From: Nitrospira japonica
Lineage (GTDB): Bacteria > Nitrospirota > Thermodesulfovibrionia > Thermodesulfovibrionales > SM23-35
DNA length: 51,867 nt
Reading direction: 5' to 3'
Assembly (NCBI GenBank): GCA_020725385.1
Contig: DYFC01000026.1
Location: 1 to 51,867 of the forward strand
Position numbers and translations under genes: made by a program. The notes beneath the pieces are model-generated. The model had not been told where the DNA came from, made no database searches, and worked only from the letters and a program-made list of their open reading frames with translations. Positions 26,882 to 34,426 of this stretch are shown here, in pieces. Each line of letters opens with the position of its first letter. The stretch's first letter is position 1.

Positions 26882-27991
26882 TTATTTCAATTGCTTTTTT
26901 TGGTTTAATAGGGGTTCATGCAGAATTCTTTCCGAAGCAGATATTACTTCATCAACCGAAATCAGGTTCATGCATCTAAAGTTGTTTGGACACGGTGGTG
27001 TATAACCGTATTTAGTGCAGGGACTGCATGATAAGTGTTTGTTTAAAATTATGTGGTTTTTCCCTTGTGGAGCCCACTTCTTTTCAATTCCTGAGCCAAA
27101 AAGAGAAACCGTGGGAGTACCGATTCCGTAAGCAATGTGCATAAGCCCTGAGTCAGCAGTTATAAGCAAATTGCAATACTTCAATATGTTAGCCGCTTCT
27201 TTCAATGAGGTTTTACCGGTAAGATCAACGCTGTGTTGAGCCTGCTTTTTGATTTTTTCAGCTTCATTTCTATCGGCATTGGAACCGAGTATAATAATAT
27301 TATAATTCCTATCCTCCAAAGCTTTAGCTACCAATCCGTATTTGTCCCCACCCCATTTTCTTTCAGGAACTGTTGCACCCGGAAAAATCGCAACTAATTT
27401 TTTTGTGCTTTCTTTCAAAAACATAGAAGGAAAACCTTCTTTGATATTGATGAAAGGAACATCCAGATTAAATTGCGGTGCGAAATTAATTAACGGTTTG
27501 ATTAGATTCAAAAAACTATAAACTTCATAATCTTCATGGCTATAAACTACTCTATGGGTAAAAAGCTTTCTTCTTTCATTGGTGTCAAATCCAATTTTTA
27601 AGGGTGATTTAATCATACGGGCAACTATTGCAGAAAGCCTGTGCCATTGCTCTGTATCTATTACAGCATCATATATATTGCGAAGACACTTAAAAAGTTC
27701 AAAGTCCCGATCATATAAAAAAATACTTTTAATATTGTCAGAAAGCTCAAATACCCCTGCATTTCTCTTCTCACCCAATATGTCTATATTTGAATACGGA
27801 AAAGCTGTTTTAAGTATATTAATCGCAGGCAGTAAAAGCACCGCATCACCGATGCCGCCGGGACGGATAATAAGTATTGATTTTAAATTTGAAATGTTAT
27901 ATTTATCAGCAGGAATATTGTTTCCTAAAAATGAGATTAAAAATTTTCCTGCAATTCTATCAATTGTTTTAATAAATTTTATTTTATTCAT
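26882..27991 (-). CDS. Glycosyltransferase family 9 (heptosyltransferase-like)
   Basis: A 369-residue GT-B enzyme. The N-terminal domain has LIIRPGGIGDAVLLLPAIN; the C-terminal nucleotide-sugar domain has FPGATVPERKWG, DLTGKTSLKEAANIL and ADSGLMHIAYGIGTPTVSLFG. Members add ADP-heptose to the lipopolysaccharide inner core. The Cys-rich end (CSPCTKYGYTPPCPNNFRCM) is common in this branch. It is convergent with comF, 13 bases apart. The start ATG 27991 lacks a ribosome binding site but has TATAAT six bases upstream. Confidence 0.9.
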   Translation of the reverse strand: MNKIKFIKTIDRIAGKFLISFLGNNIPADKYNISNLKSILIIRPGGIGDAVLLLPAINILKTAFPYSNIDILGEKRNAGVFELSDNIKSIFLYDRDFELFKCLRNIYDAVIDTEQWHRLSAIVARMIKSPLKIGFDTNERRKLFTHRVVYSHEDYEVYSFLNLIKPLINFAPQFNLDVPFINIKEGFPSMFLKESTKKLVAIFPGATVPERKWGGDKYGLVAKALEDRNYNIIILGSNADRNEAEKIKKQAQHSVDLTGKTSLKEAANILKYCNLLITADSGLMHIAYGIGTPTVSLFGSGIEKKWAPQGKNHIILNKHLSCSPCTKYGYTPPCPNNFRCMNLISVDEVISASERILHEPLLNQKKQLK

Positions 27992-27997
27992 ATAGTT

Positions 27998-28003
27998 ATT
28001 ATA
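27998..28003 (-). promoter_or_regulatory. -10 element of the GT9 gene, leaderless spacing
   Basis: Perfect TATAAT on the minus strand, six bases before ATG 27991, placing the predicted start of transcription on the A of the ATG. The -35 is weak. No Shine-Dalgarno sequence. Confidence 0.5.
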
Positions 28004-28055
28004 AATGAGATTTATTTTTAAGTAATGGAATTTATTAGCATTAGAAAAAGGTTAT

Positions 28056-28227
28056 ACCCCAAAATAATACTGATATTGCTTAGATAACAAATATAAAGCG
28101 GAATCACATGAACACGTTAAGGCGTAAAGTGGAAATTTGGCTACCGTGTCTGTTGACCGTATAAAAAACTGATACGATGAACGGACGCGTAGAACGATTT
28201 CTCGTGCAATGTACGCATTATTGGGGT
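28056..28227. repeat. Possible small terminal-inverted-repeat element
   Basis: ACCCCAAAATAAT (28056-28068) and ATTATTGGGGT (28217-28227) are inverted ends with a two-base bulge, enclosing about 148 bp without a gene. The inside carries a CACGTTAAGGCGTAAA block shared with 29206-29230. It may be a miniature element or a chance pair. No target-site duplication is clear. Confidence 0.35.
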
Positions 28228-28277
28228 TAAATTTTTAAGTGATTGTGAAGTTAAGGAATTTAAGTCTGGAACCCAGA

Positions 28278-28700
28278 TCAGCCAGAAGCTTGCAATGATG
28301 CCTCAATTTGTTTGATAAAGGAATCGATATCTTTAAGACTTGAAATGGTTTTATTATAGATAATTTCTGCTTCAATCTTCTCGTAATCATGAGCAAGAAA
28401 ATTTCTGAAGCCTGCAATTTTGGCGAATTCAAAAGCAAATTCAGGATCTAATATTCTGTTTTCTCCCAAAATATCAATTACATCATGGTAGGACTGAGGT
28501 CTTCTTAATCCCTTATATTTGATCACTATTTCGGCAAGAGAAAGGCAGCTATCAGCTAATAAATACAAATAGTGTAATAATGCGCCCCGATATATGGGGT
28601 CTGTTTTGAAGCGACTCATACATTCATCTTTGATTGACCTGATGATGTTAGGATATTCTTTAATCCTTCCAATTTTTTGGTATATCCTCTCTTCCATCAA
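28278..28700 (-). CDS. HepT-like HEPN ribonuclease toxin (module 1)
   Basis: A 140-residue helical DUF86/HEPN protein. The catalytic motif R-x4-H-x-Y is R99, H104, Y106 in RNFLAHDYEK. In characterised pairs HepT cleaves tRNA or mRNA until its partner MntA poly-AMPylates the Tyr of this motif. Its ATG overlaps the stop of the nucleotidyltransferase upstream (ATGA), as in other MntA/HepT pairs. A first Met is doubled (MM). Confidence 0.9.
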   Translation of the reverse strand: MMEERIYQKIGRIKEYPNIIRSIKDECMSRFKTDPIYRGALLHYLYLLADSCLSLAEIVIKYKGLRRPQSYHDVIDILGENRILDPEFAFEFAKIAGFRNFLAHDYEKIEAEIIYNKTISSLKDIDSFIKQIEASLQASG

Positions 28701-29092
28701 GCACCTATTATAGCTTTCCTGTGCTCCTTAAAATCAATAGACTGATGTAATGTTTTAATTTCAAAATCTTCCCTTAAAACCCTGTCTCTCTCAAAAAGAA
28801 TTTTTCCTTCCCTCACAATTGCATCTAGTAGAACAAAATTATTTATAGTATTAAGAACAATCACATCTACATCATCCCTTTTCAATACCCTGCAAAAATC
28901 GGCATGTATAGAAAGTTTTAAATCAAAATATGAGTGCTTCGTCCCCTTCTCAAGAAAAACGGCTATATCAATATCGCTTAAAGGAGTTAACTCACCTTTA
29001 GCATATGAACCAAACAGATACGCAAATATAATATGCTTCCTATATTTTTCAAATACAGGCATAAGGATATCCTGAAGTTCTTTTAGACTCAT
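28697..29092 (-). CDS. MntA-like minimal nucleotidyltransferase antitoxin (module 1)
   Basis: A 131-residue protein with the minimal nucleotidyltransferase signature GSYAKGELTPLSDIDIAV: G28-S29, ten residues, then D40-x-D42. The third acid is in DDVDVIVL. It likely AMPylates and silences the HEPN toxin encoded next. I start at ATG 29092; the longer frame to 29209 runs through the promoter and adds unrelated residues. No ribosome binding site is seen. Confidence 0.9.
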   Translation of the reverse strand: MSLKELQDILMPVFEKYRKHIIFAYLFGSYAKGELTPLSDIDIAVFLEKGTKHSYFDLKLSIHADFCRVLKRDDVDVIVLNTINNFVLLDAIVREGKILFERDRVLREDFEIKTLHQSIDFKEHRKAIIGA

Positions 29093-29098
29093 TGATTT

Positions 29099-29107
29099 AG
29101 TATAGCA
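29099..29107 (-). promoter_or_regulatory. Extended -10 promoter of MntA/HepT module 1, leaderless spacing
   Basis: Minus strand TGC-TATACT: an extended -10 (TGnTATACT) six bases before ATG 29092, so transcription should start at the A of the ATG. The -35 region (ATGCCA) is poor, as is usual with extended -10 promoters. Confidence 0.5.
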
Positions 29108-29194
29108 AAAATGTAACCTTATGGCATCAGGAATATAGCGTCCCAATTGGAAGTTAGCCCAAATAATTGAGACATTGCTTAAAGAACGTAAAAC

Positions 29195-29450
29195 GTAAAT
29201 CGTAAGCATGTGAGCACGTTAAGACGTTAAAAATTACCGTTCTACGTTCAATGTTCAAGGTCAAACAACTGTTCAAAGTTCTATGTCAAACTAGTTTTCA
29301 ATGTAAAAAAGCAAAGAGCCAAAAGAAGATAGAAGCTACACACCCCCACACCACTTTTTATAGAGGGGAAGTCGGGAATAGTGTTTGTTTTTTATTCGGA
29401 CAACGGATTACGAATTACAGATAACGGATTTCGCAACATCAGCATATTTC
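29195..29450. repeat. Low-complexity intergenic filler repeats
   Basis: A run of near-duplicate words: ACGTAAAACGTAAATCGTAAG, CACGTTAAGACGTT, TTCAATGTTCAAGGTCAAAC / GTTCAAAGTTCTATGTCAAAC, and GGATTACGAATTACAGATAACGG. At 29337-29370 ACACCCCCACACCAC..TATAGAGGGG is a degenerate relative of the hairpin in the 1-100/763-862 repeat. No gene is seen in 29210-29491. Confidence 0.65.
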
Positions 29451-29491
29451 AAGTGTTTTTTAAGATAAAAGCAATTTCAAAAGATAAAATA

Positions 29492-30049
29492 CTAACTAAA
29501 AATTTCTTTAGCTTCCAAATTAAATTCGGGTAAAAGTAAAGAGTTGACAACTCCTTCTGTTCTTACAGATTGTATCATCTCAAATTTCCCATTCTTATTT
29601 TGAAAAACCTCAATTATATGTTGAATAGGGTCAACAATCCAGTATTCTTTTACTCCGGTTTTTTCATAAGTATCTTTTTTCACTCTTAAATCATAATATG
29701 CAGTAGCAGGCGATAGAATTTCTATAATAAGATCCGGCGGACCTTCAATATTCTTTTCTCCGATTATATGGAGTCTTTCTTTTGATATAAAAATAATGTC
29801 AGGCTGATAAATCTCGGTTTCTGAAAAATATACGTCAAGAGGTGAGATGTATATTTTACCGATTCTTTTTTCTTCAATAAAAGAAGAAAGTTTAATACTT
29901 ATTTTTCTTACAATATCCTGATGATAAGGAACAGGTGAAGGTGTCATAATCAATTGTCCTCCTATTAGTTGATAGGGCGCACCCTCCGGGAGTTTCTCAT
30001 AATCCTGATAAGTATATACTTTTTTACTTTTTTCTAAAGTTAACTGCAT
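29492..30049 (-). CDS. Uma2-family (DUF820) PD-(D/E)xK nuclease-fold protein
   Basis: A 185-residue protein with the family layout: YTYQDYEKLPEGAPYQLIGGQLIM, then PDIIFIS, then PPDLIIEILSPATAYYDLRVKKDTYEKTGVKEYWIVDP. The Asp of PDLIIEILSP, the Glu, and the Lys of KKDTYE form the PD-(D/E)xK core. Family members are abundant in cyanobacteria and other genomes with mobile DNA; their biological role is not established. It has its own promoter and AAGGATAGGATT before the ATG. Confidence 0.88.
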   Translation of the reverse strand: MQLTLEKSKKVYTYQDYEKLPEGAPYQLIGGQLIMTPSPVPYHQDIVRKISIKLSSFIEEKRIGKIYISPLDVYFSETEIYQPDIIFISKERLHIIGEKNIEGPPDLIIEILSPATAYYDLRVKKDTYEKTGVKEYWIVDPIQHIIEVFQNKNGKFEMIQSVRTEGVVNSLLLPEFNLEAKEIFS

Positions 30050-30070
30050 AATCCTATCCTTCTTAATAAA

Positions 30071-30099
30071 ATTATAGGAATGAAAGAAACTTTTTGCAA
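30071..30099 (-). promoter_or_regulatory. Promoter of the Uma2 gene
   Basis: Minus strand TTGCAA (30099-30094), 17-base spacer, TATAAT (30076-30071). Good sigma-70 match; leader of about 15 bases. Confidence 0.6.
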
Positions 30100-30126
30100 C
30101 GTTATTTTATGTCACCTTTCGAATCC

Positions 30127-30155
30127 TTGTACTTTCATTAAACATAGGCTAAAAT
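30127..30155 (+). promoter_or_regulatory. Promoter of MntA/HepT module 2
   Basis: TTGTAC (30127-30132), 17-base spacer, TAAAAT (30150-30155). Predicted transcription start about 30162, giving an 11-base leader to ATG 30173. Divergent from the Uma2 promoter. Confidence 0.5.
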
Positions 30156-30172
30156 AAATCAAATTAAATATC

Positions 30173-30643
30173 ATGATGTTACATATGAAAACAGAGCTTC
30201 AAAAAATAGCAGAGAGATATGGAATTGCTTTGATTTATCTTTTCGGTTCGCAAGCTGAAGAAGGTAAAAAATATTTAGAAGGTGAAGAGATAACATCTAT
30301 TAAACAATCAGATCTTGATATTGCTGTTGCTTTTAAAAATACTGAGGGAGTAAATATAAAGACTTATGCATCTGTTTTTAAAGAATTCTCCCTGCTCTTC
30401 GATCCCTTTGAAATAGATCTTGTCTTTATGCATGAACATAGTCCACTTTTCCAATATGAAGTTATTAATGGAATTAGGATTTATTCAATAAATGAAGAAT
30501 ATGCTGATAATTTTGAAGAGACAATAATGAAACAAGCTGAGGACTTGTCATTCAAGAAAAAAGAATTTTATAAGGATATAATGGAGGCAATCGAAGATGG
30601 TTATTTCGAATTTGAATACAACCCGTATCTTAGAACTCGTTAG
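30173..30643 (+). CDS. MntA-like nucleotidyltransferase antitoxin (module 2)
   Basis: A 156-residue minimal nucleotidyltransferase. YLFGSQAEEG holds the Gly-Ser, and SDLDIAVAF holds D47-x-D49; the third acid is in FEIDLVFM. Twenty residues separate Ser26 from Asp47, where the classical spacing (and module 1) is ten, so there is a ten-residue insertion in the active-site loop. It overlaps its HEPN partner by 47 bases. ATG 30185 is an alternative start. It likely AMPylates the toxin. Confidence 0.88.
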   Translation: MMLHMKTELQKIAERYGIALIYLFGSQAEEGKKYLEGEEITSIKQSDLDIAVAFKNTEGVNIKTYASVFKEFSLLFDPFEIDLVFMHEHSPLFQYEVINGIRIYSINEEYADNFEETIMKQAEDLSFKKKEFYKDIMEAIEDGYFEFEYNPYLRTR

Positions 30644-31049
30644 ATTTATCGAAACATGTCTCCAAGAAATAAAATATTTTGCCGATCTTTCTGAAGAAGA
30701 GTTCCTTTCGGATAAAAAGAATCCACCTTTTGTTGAAAGTTATCTAAGAAGGTCACTTGAGGCAATTTTTGATATCGGAAGACATATTCTGGCAAAAACA
30801 TATGGCTTTAAAGAATTAGAATATAAAGCGATAGCAAAGGAATTGGGTAATAAAGGAATAATTACAAAACAATTATCCGATTCCCTTTTAATGATGGCAG
30901 GCTATAGAAATAGAATGGTTCATTTTTATAAAGAAGTGACACCTTTGGAACTTTATCAAATTGTCAAAAATAACTTATCTGACATTGAACAATTCATAAA
31001 AGAGATAAATGCTTTTTTGAAAGATTACTCTAATATAAAAATACATTAG
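30597..31049 (+). CDS. HepT-like HEPN ribonuclease toxin (module 2)
   Basis: A 150-residue DUF86/HEPN protein with R104, H109 and Y111 in YRNRMVHFYKEV, the R-x4-H-x-Y catalytic and AMPylation motif. It starts inside the nucleotidyltransferase gene, so expression is tightly coupled. Sequence similarity to the module 1 toxin is low, so these are separate acquisitions and not a local duplication. Confidence 0.9.
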   Translation: MVISNLNTTRILELVRFIETCLQEIKYFADLSEEEFLSDKKNPPFVESYLRRSLEAIFDIGRHILAKTYGFKELEYKAIAKELGNKGIITKQLSDSLLMMAGYRNRMVHFYKEVTPLELYQIVKNNLSDIEQFIKEINAFLKDYSNIKIH

Positions 31050-31061
31050 TGTTTTAATTAT

Positions 31062-31217
31062 CTATGATTCTCTAACAATTTTCTCAAAAACTTCAAGAGC
31101 CCTTTTTACAACCTGATCCATGTTGTAATATTTATATTCAGCAAGCCTGCCGATACAGGATTTATTCGAATTTTCTTTTAACAAGAAGCAATAAAACATG
31201 TAAAATTCATCTGGCGG
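31062..31217 (-). pseudogene. glf: Fossil 3' end of UDP-galactopyranose mutase
   Basis: The minus strand encodes IGRLAEYKYYNMDQVVKRAL then EVFEKIVRES and stop. GRLAEYKYYDMDQV is the conserved C-terminal segment of UDP-galactopyranose mutase. Upstream codons (FYMFYCFLLKENSNKSC) no longer match the family and no start is near; the GT2 stop is 7 bases beyond the frame's upstream stop. So all but the last about 30 codons are gone. The enzyme makes UDP-galactofuranose, so the polysaccharide locus once had, or was recombined from one with, a galactofuranose branch. Confidence 0.75.
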
Positions 31218-31223
31218 CTAATA

Positions 31224-32153
31224 TTAACAAAAGGTACTTTTACCTTTAATACCTCTTAAATAATCGAAATAACCAAATAAAGCACTTTGTACTGCTTTGA
31301 AACGTTTTTTAAATAATTGTATTGTAATCCAAACTGGTATTAATGTTAAGAACTGAACAAGATTGAATAGTAACTTTTTAAAGAAAGGTAGTCTTTTATT
31401 AAAAAAATACATTCTATTTCTGTGAAAATAGTATTGGTTTCGCATGGAATATAATCCGCCTATGGATGCACTTACTTTGTGATATATAATAACATTACAG
31501 TTAACAATAAGAGAATATCCTGCTTCTTTTACTCTGCATGAAAAATCAATATCTTCGACGTTCAAAAAATAATTCTCATCGAAGAATCCTACTGCCTTGA
31601 ATACTTCAGAAGGTATTAACATTAAGCATCCTGTTATAAAATCAGATTCTATTAGATTAGAACAGATATCGGTTTTATGATAAAAAGCGCCTTTAAAATA
31701 ATTTATAATTCCTCCGCTAAACCATACCTGTTCCTTATTATTATAATAGTGAATTCTACACCCAATCACTCCAATTTTCTTATTTATAAGTGAAGTCGTT
31801 ATTAATTTATCAATAAAGTCTTCAGTTACAACAGTGTCGTTATTAAGTAGTAGAATAAAATCTGCGTTATTGTCGAGCGCATATTGAATCCCTTTGTTAT
31901 TTGCACCTCCAAATCCTATATTCTGCTCTATTTGCAAAATTGTGATGAAATCATCACAATTTTTTAATTTTATCCACTCCCTTATTTTTTGAACTGAATT
32001 ATCAGAAGAACCATTATCAATGAGTATAATTTTTTTATTATTGTATTTATTAAGAAGTAGTGAATCAATACATTCGACTGTATCTGAAAAGTTGTTCCAG
32101 TTTACGATTATTATAAAGATAGAAGCACTAGCCCTATTGTTTTCTTTTTTCAT
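31224..32153 (-). CDS. Family 2 glycosyltransferase (rhamnosyltransferase-like)
   Basis: A 309-residue GT-A enzyme. IFIIIVNWNNFSDTVECIDSL opens the fold. LIDNGSSDNSV and the DxD-region LLNNDTVV bind the nucleotide sugar, and NVEDIDFSCRVKEAGY holds the acceptor-side acids (ED). A hydrophobic C-terminal segment (about 255-285) suggests membrane association. It resembles WbbL-type rhamnosyltransferases; the sugar is not determinable. Overlaps the next gene upstream by 20 bases. Confidence 0.88.
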   Translation of the reverse strand: MKKENNRASASIFIIIVNWNNFSDTVECIDSLLLNKYNNKKIILIDNGSSDNSVQKIREWIKLKNCDDFITILQIEQNIGFGGANNKGIQYALDNNADFILLLNNDTVVTEDFIDKLITTSLINKKIGVIGCRIHYYNNKEQVWFSGGIINYFKGAFYHKTDICSNLIESDFITGCLMLIPSEVFKAVGFFDENYFLNVEDIDFSCRVKEAGYSLIVNCNVIIYHKVSASIGGLYSMRNQYYFHRNRMYFFNKRLPFFKKLLFNLVQFLTLIPVWITIQLFKKRFKAVQSALFGYFDYLRGIKGKSTFC

Positions 32154-32856
32154 ATGAGATTAACGACAGGATGAATAAAAAGTCAATAAGTAACATATTT
32201 ATTGTACCCATTAGAGAGGAAATAATAAATCCAATTTTAACGTTATTAAAAATAGGGAAAATAAAGAAAACTATTGTCTGAAATTCAACAATAGTAAAAG
32301 GATATGTAAATTTGCCTAAAAATTTATTTTTAATGCTAATTTTACTGATCTTAGTGTTAATTTTCTTTATTATTTCTTCCTTTTTGTCTGCAAATGCTTT
32401 TTGCTTGAATTCATGAAATAGAGTTTGCGATAAAAAAATAAAAATAAACCAAATTTCAAGGAAAAGCAAGTGGATGTCTGGATTTTTATAATATTGCCCT
32501 AAAATTAAAGCATTAGAAAGAATAAATCCTTTCCAGATGTCAAAGTAAGGATCAATAAATGTTCCAAGTTTTGATTTTTTATTCTTTAGACGTGCAAGTG
32601 TGCCATCCATTGCATCGAGAGCAAAAGAGATTTCATATAAAAATCCCCCAACGATAAGATACCCCCAAGTTCCCTGATAAAAACACGCAGCTGATATAAG
32701 TGCAATAAGAAAAGATATAACTGTCAGATTATTTGGTGTAATAGAAGAATAATTTGCTATTAAAAGTAATGCCCTATCTGAAAAAGGATGAACAATCCAT
32801 TTTGACCAATTCCCAACAGGTTCAGAATGAAACTTGATGTCTTTAAGAGAAAACAT
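32134..32856 (-). CDS. CDP-alcohol phosphatidyltransferase-family membrane protein
   Basis: A 240-residue membrane enzyme. The family motif is complete: DAMDGTLAR, then G, then DPYFDIW (D-x2-D-G-x2-A-R-x8-G-x3-D-x3-D) near 82-108. About five further hydrophobic segments follow. Such enzymes move a phospho-alcohol from a CDP-alcohol to an acceptor hydroxyl. Two genes upstream is a cytidylyltransferase that could make the CDP donor. Together with the flippase this points to a phospho-substituted glycan or lipid. The exact alcohol is unknown. Confidence 0.88.
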   Translation of the reverse strand: MFSLKDIKFHSEPVGNWSKWIVHPFSDRALLLIANYSSITPNNLTVISFLIALISAACFYQGTWGYLIVGGFLYEISFALDAMDGTLARLKNKKSKLGTFIDPYFDIWKGFILSNALILGQYYKNPDIHLLFLEIWFIFIFLSQTLFHEFKQKAFADKKEEIIKKINTKISKISIKNKFLGKFTYPFTIVEFQTIVFFIFPIFNNVKIGFIISSLMGTINMLLIDFLFILSLISYEKRKQ

Positions 32857-32859
32857 TTA

Positions 32860-33693
32860 TTATTTTTTCCTGCAAATAAAAAAATACTGCGTCACTGGAT
32901 ATTTTGTTTTTTTTAGTCTCGAATGTTTTAAATGAGTAAGAAATTTAATGCGTAAAAGATAAGGATCCATTCTCCACTGAATTTCATATAATAACTTCAT
33001 AAATGATTTGATAAATTTTGAATTTTTTAAAAATTTTGGAACTACATAAAGAAAAAAAGGTACAGGAAACACATAAGAATGAGTTTCGCATGTTTTTTCT
33101 ATTATAAAATATTTTTCAAGGAGATTAATAAAACGATCAATTGGGCGATAATAAGCAGAGTATTTATTTCCTGCTACCGATAAATCTTCAACCATAATCT
33201 CTTTTGTAAGACTTATGCTTTCTCGGAGAATAAGCAACCCTCCGTTAACTAGTTTTTCATTGCATCTTCGAATAATGTTAATGAAATCCGAATCGTGGAC
33301 ATAGAGAAGCACTCCTCCAATGTGAATTATATCAACTGGTTCGTTAAGTGTAAAATCAGAAATTGATTCCTGCTTCCATTCAATGTTTGTTAATTTTTTT
33401 TTTAAAGCTTCTGTACGTCCGATTTCTATAAGCGTTTCTGATATGTCGCTTGCAATAACTTTTTTGCATTTACCGGCAAAATCGAGAGTCCATCTTCCAG
33501 TCCCGCAACCAATATCTGCAAGTATAAGATCGGGATTAAGTTTAATTATTTTAAATAATATATTTTTTTCTGTTTTGTCTCTATAAACAGCGTGATAAGG
33601 GATTTCAAAGGATAACGTTGTTATTAATAAAGGATTTTCGTTACAAATACAAGGACATTTATCCCAGAAATCTTTAATTTTCTCCTTTTCCAT
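32860..33693 (-). CDS. Class I SAM-dependent methyltransferase
   Basis: A 277-residue protein with SAM motif I LADIGCGTGRWTLDFAGK near 53, VIASDISETLIEIGR (motif II) and NGGLLILRES (post-II). The C-terminal third is basic and contains hydrophobic stretches. It sits between the cytidylyltransferase and CDP-alcohol genes with gaps of 1-3 bases. It may methylate the alcohol headgroup or a sugar; no substrate motif is seen. Confidence 0.85.
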   Translation of the reverse strand: MEKEKIKDFWDKCPCICNENPLLITTLSFEIPYHAVYRDKTEKNILFKIIKLNPDLILADIGCGTGRWTLDFAGKCKKVIASDISETLIEIGRTEALKKKLTNIEWKQESISDFTLNEPVDIIHIGGVLLYVHDSDFINIIRRCNEKLVNGGLLILRESISLTKEIMVEDLSVAGNKYSAYYRPIDRFINLLEKYFIIEKTCETHSYVFPVPFFLYVVPKFLKNSKFIKSFMKLLYEIQWRMDPYLLRIKFLTHLKHSRLKKTKYPVTQYFFICRKK

Positions 33694-33694
33694 C

Positions 33695-34426
33695 TTATGA
33701 AAACAAATTCATTGCGTAATTGAGATCATGGATATTATCTATTTCAGCCCACTTATAACCTTCTATATTACAGATTGAAATGTTCAAGGATGATATATAT
33801 TTCGATAAAACGAGGTCATAATAAATATTTTTATTATTGTTTGTTATTTCATTATCAAGAAATTCAGAAAATAATTTTCCGCAATCACTGTTGATTTTGA
33901 GAATTCCAACAGACTTGTACATATTTTCATTATATTCTTTAAGTTCTTCCCTTACAATCTGAATTGATATAATTCTACCAGCATTGTCCGCTGTCAGGAG
34001 ACAACCATCCATACCTTTAATGAATTTGTCCACCATCCACATTGAATTATCAGAATTTGATGAGAGTTTTTTAAAAGCTTCTTCATCAAAAATAACATCA
34101 CTTTCAATAATATAAGCTCCATCTTGAAGGTATTTACGTGCTAACCAGAGGGACACAATATTATTTGTTGACATATATTCTTGATTTTCAATTAAAACAA
34201 AATCCGATAACTTGAAACTATGACCCAATAATTCAATTATCTTTTTACTCTGGAATCCTAAGACTATTATTATTTTTTCAATACCATATTTTTTAATAAT
34301 AGAAATGCTTCTTTCTATAATGGAAACATTATTTATTTTTATCATACATTTAGGAATATCTTGTGTTATGGGATTTAAACGTAAGCCAAGACCTGCAGCT
34401 AGAATTATTGCATTCGTTATTTTCAT
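33695..34426 (-). CDS. Sugar/choline-type nucleotidyltransferase (LicC-like cytidylyltransferase)
   Basis: A 243-residue nucleotidyltransferase beginning NAIILAAGLGLRLNPITQDI then PKCMIKI. The middle part TNNIVSLWLARKYL and YIIESDVIFDEEAF matches phosphocholine/inositol-phosphate cytidylyltransferases more than hexose-1-phosphate ones. Together with the CDP-alcohol transferase it could generate a CDP-alcohol. Four-base overlap with the flippase gene. The substrate alcohol (choline, ethanolamine, inositol or a phosphonate) is open. Confidence 0.82.
   Translation of the reverse strand: MKITNAIILAAGLGLRLNPITQDIPKCMIKINNVSIIERSISIIKKYGIEKIIIVLGFQSKKIIELLGHSFKLSDFVLIENQEYMSTNNIVSLWLARKYLQDGAYIIESDVIFDEEAFKKLSSNSDNSMWMVDKFIKGMDGCLLTADNAGRIISIQIVREELKEYNENMYKSVGILKINSDCGKLFSEFLDNEITNNNKNIYYDLVLSKYISSLNISICNIEGYKWAEIDNIHDLNYAMNLFS

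Noticed and set aside
29093-29209. N-terminal extension of MntA-1
   Set aside because: It spans the extended -10 promoter and has no similarity to nucleotidyltransferases.
28104-29240. CRISPR-like repeated words (CACGTTAAGACGT)
   Set aside because: Copies are irregularly spaced, diverged and lack uniform spacers; no cas genes are nearby.
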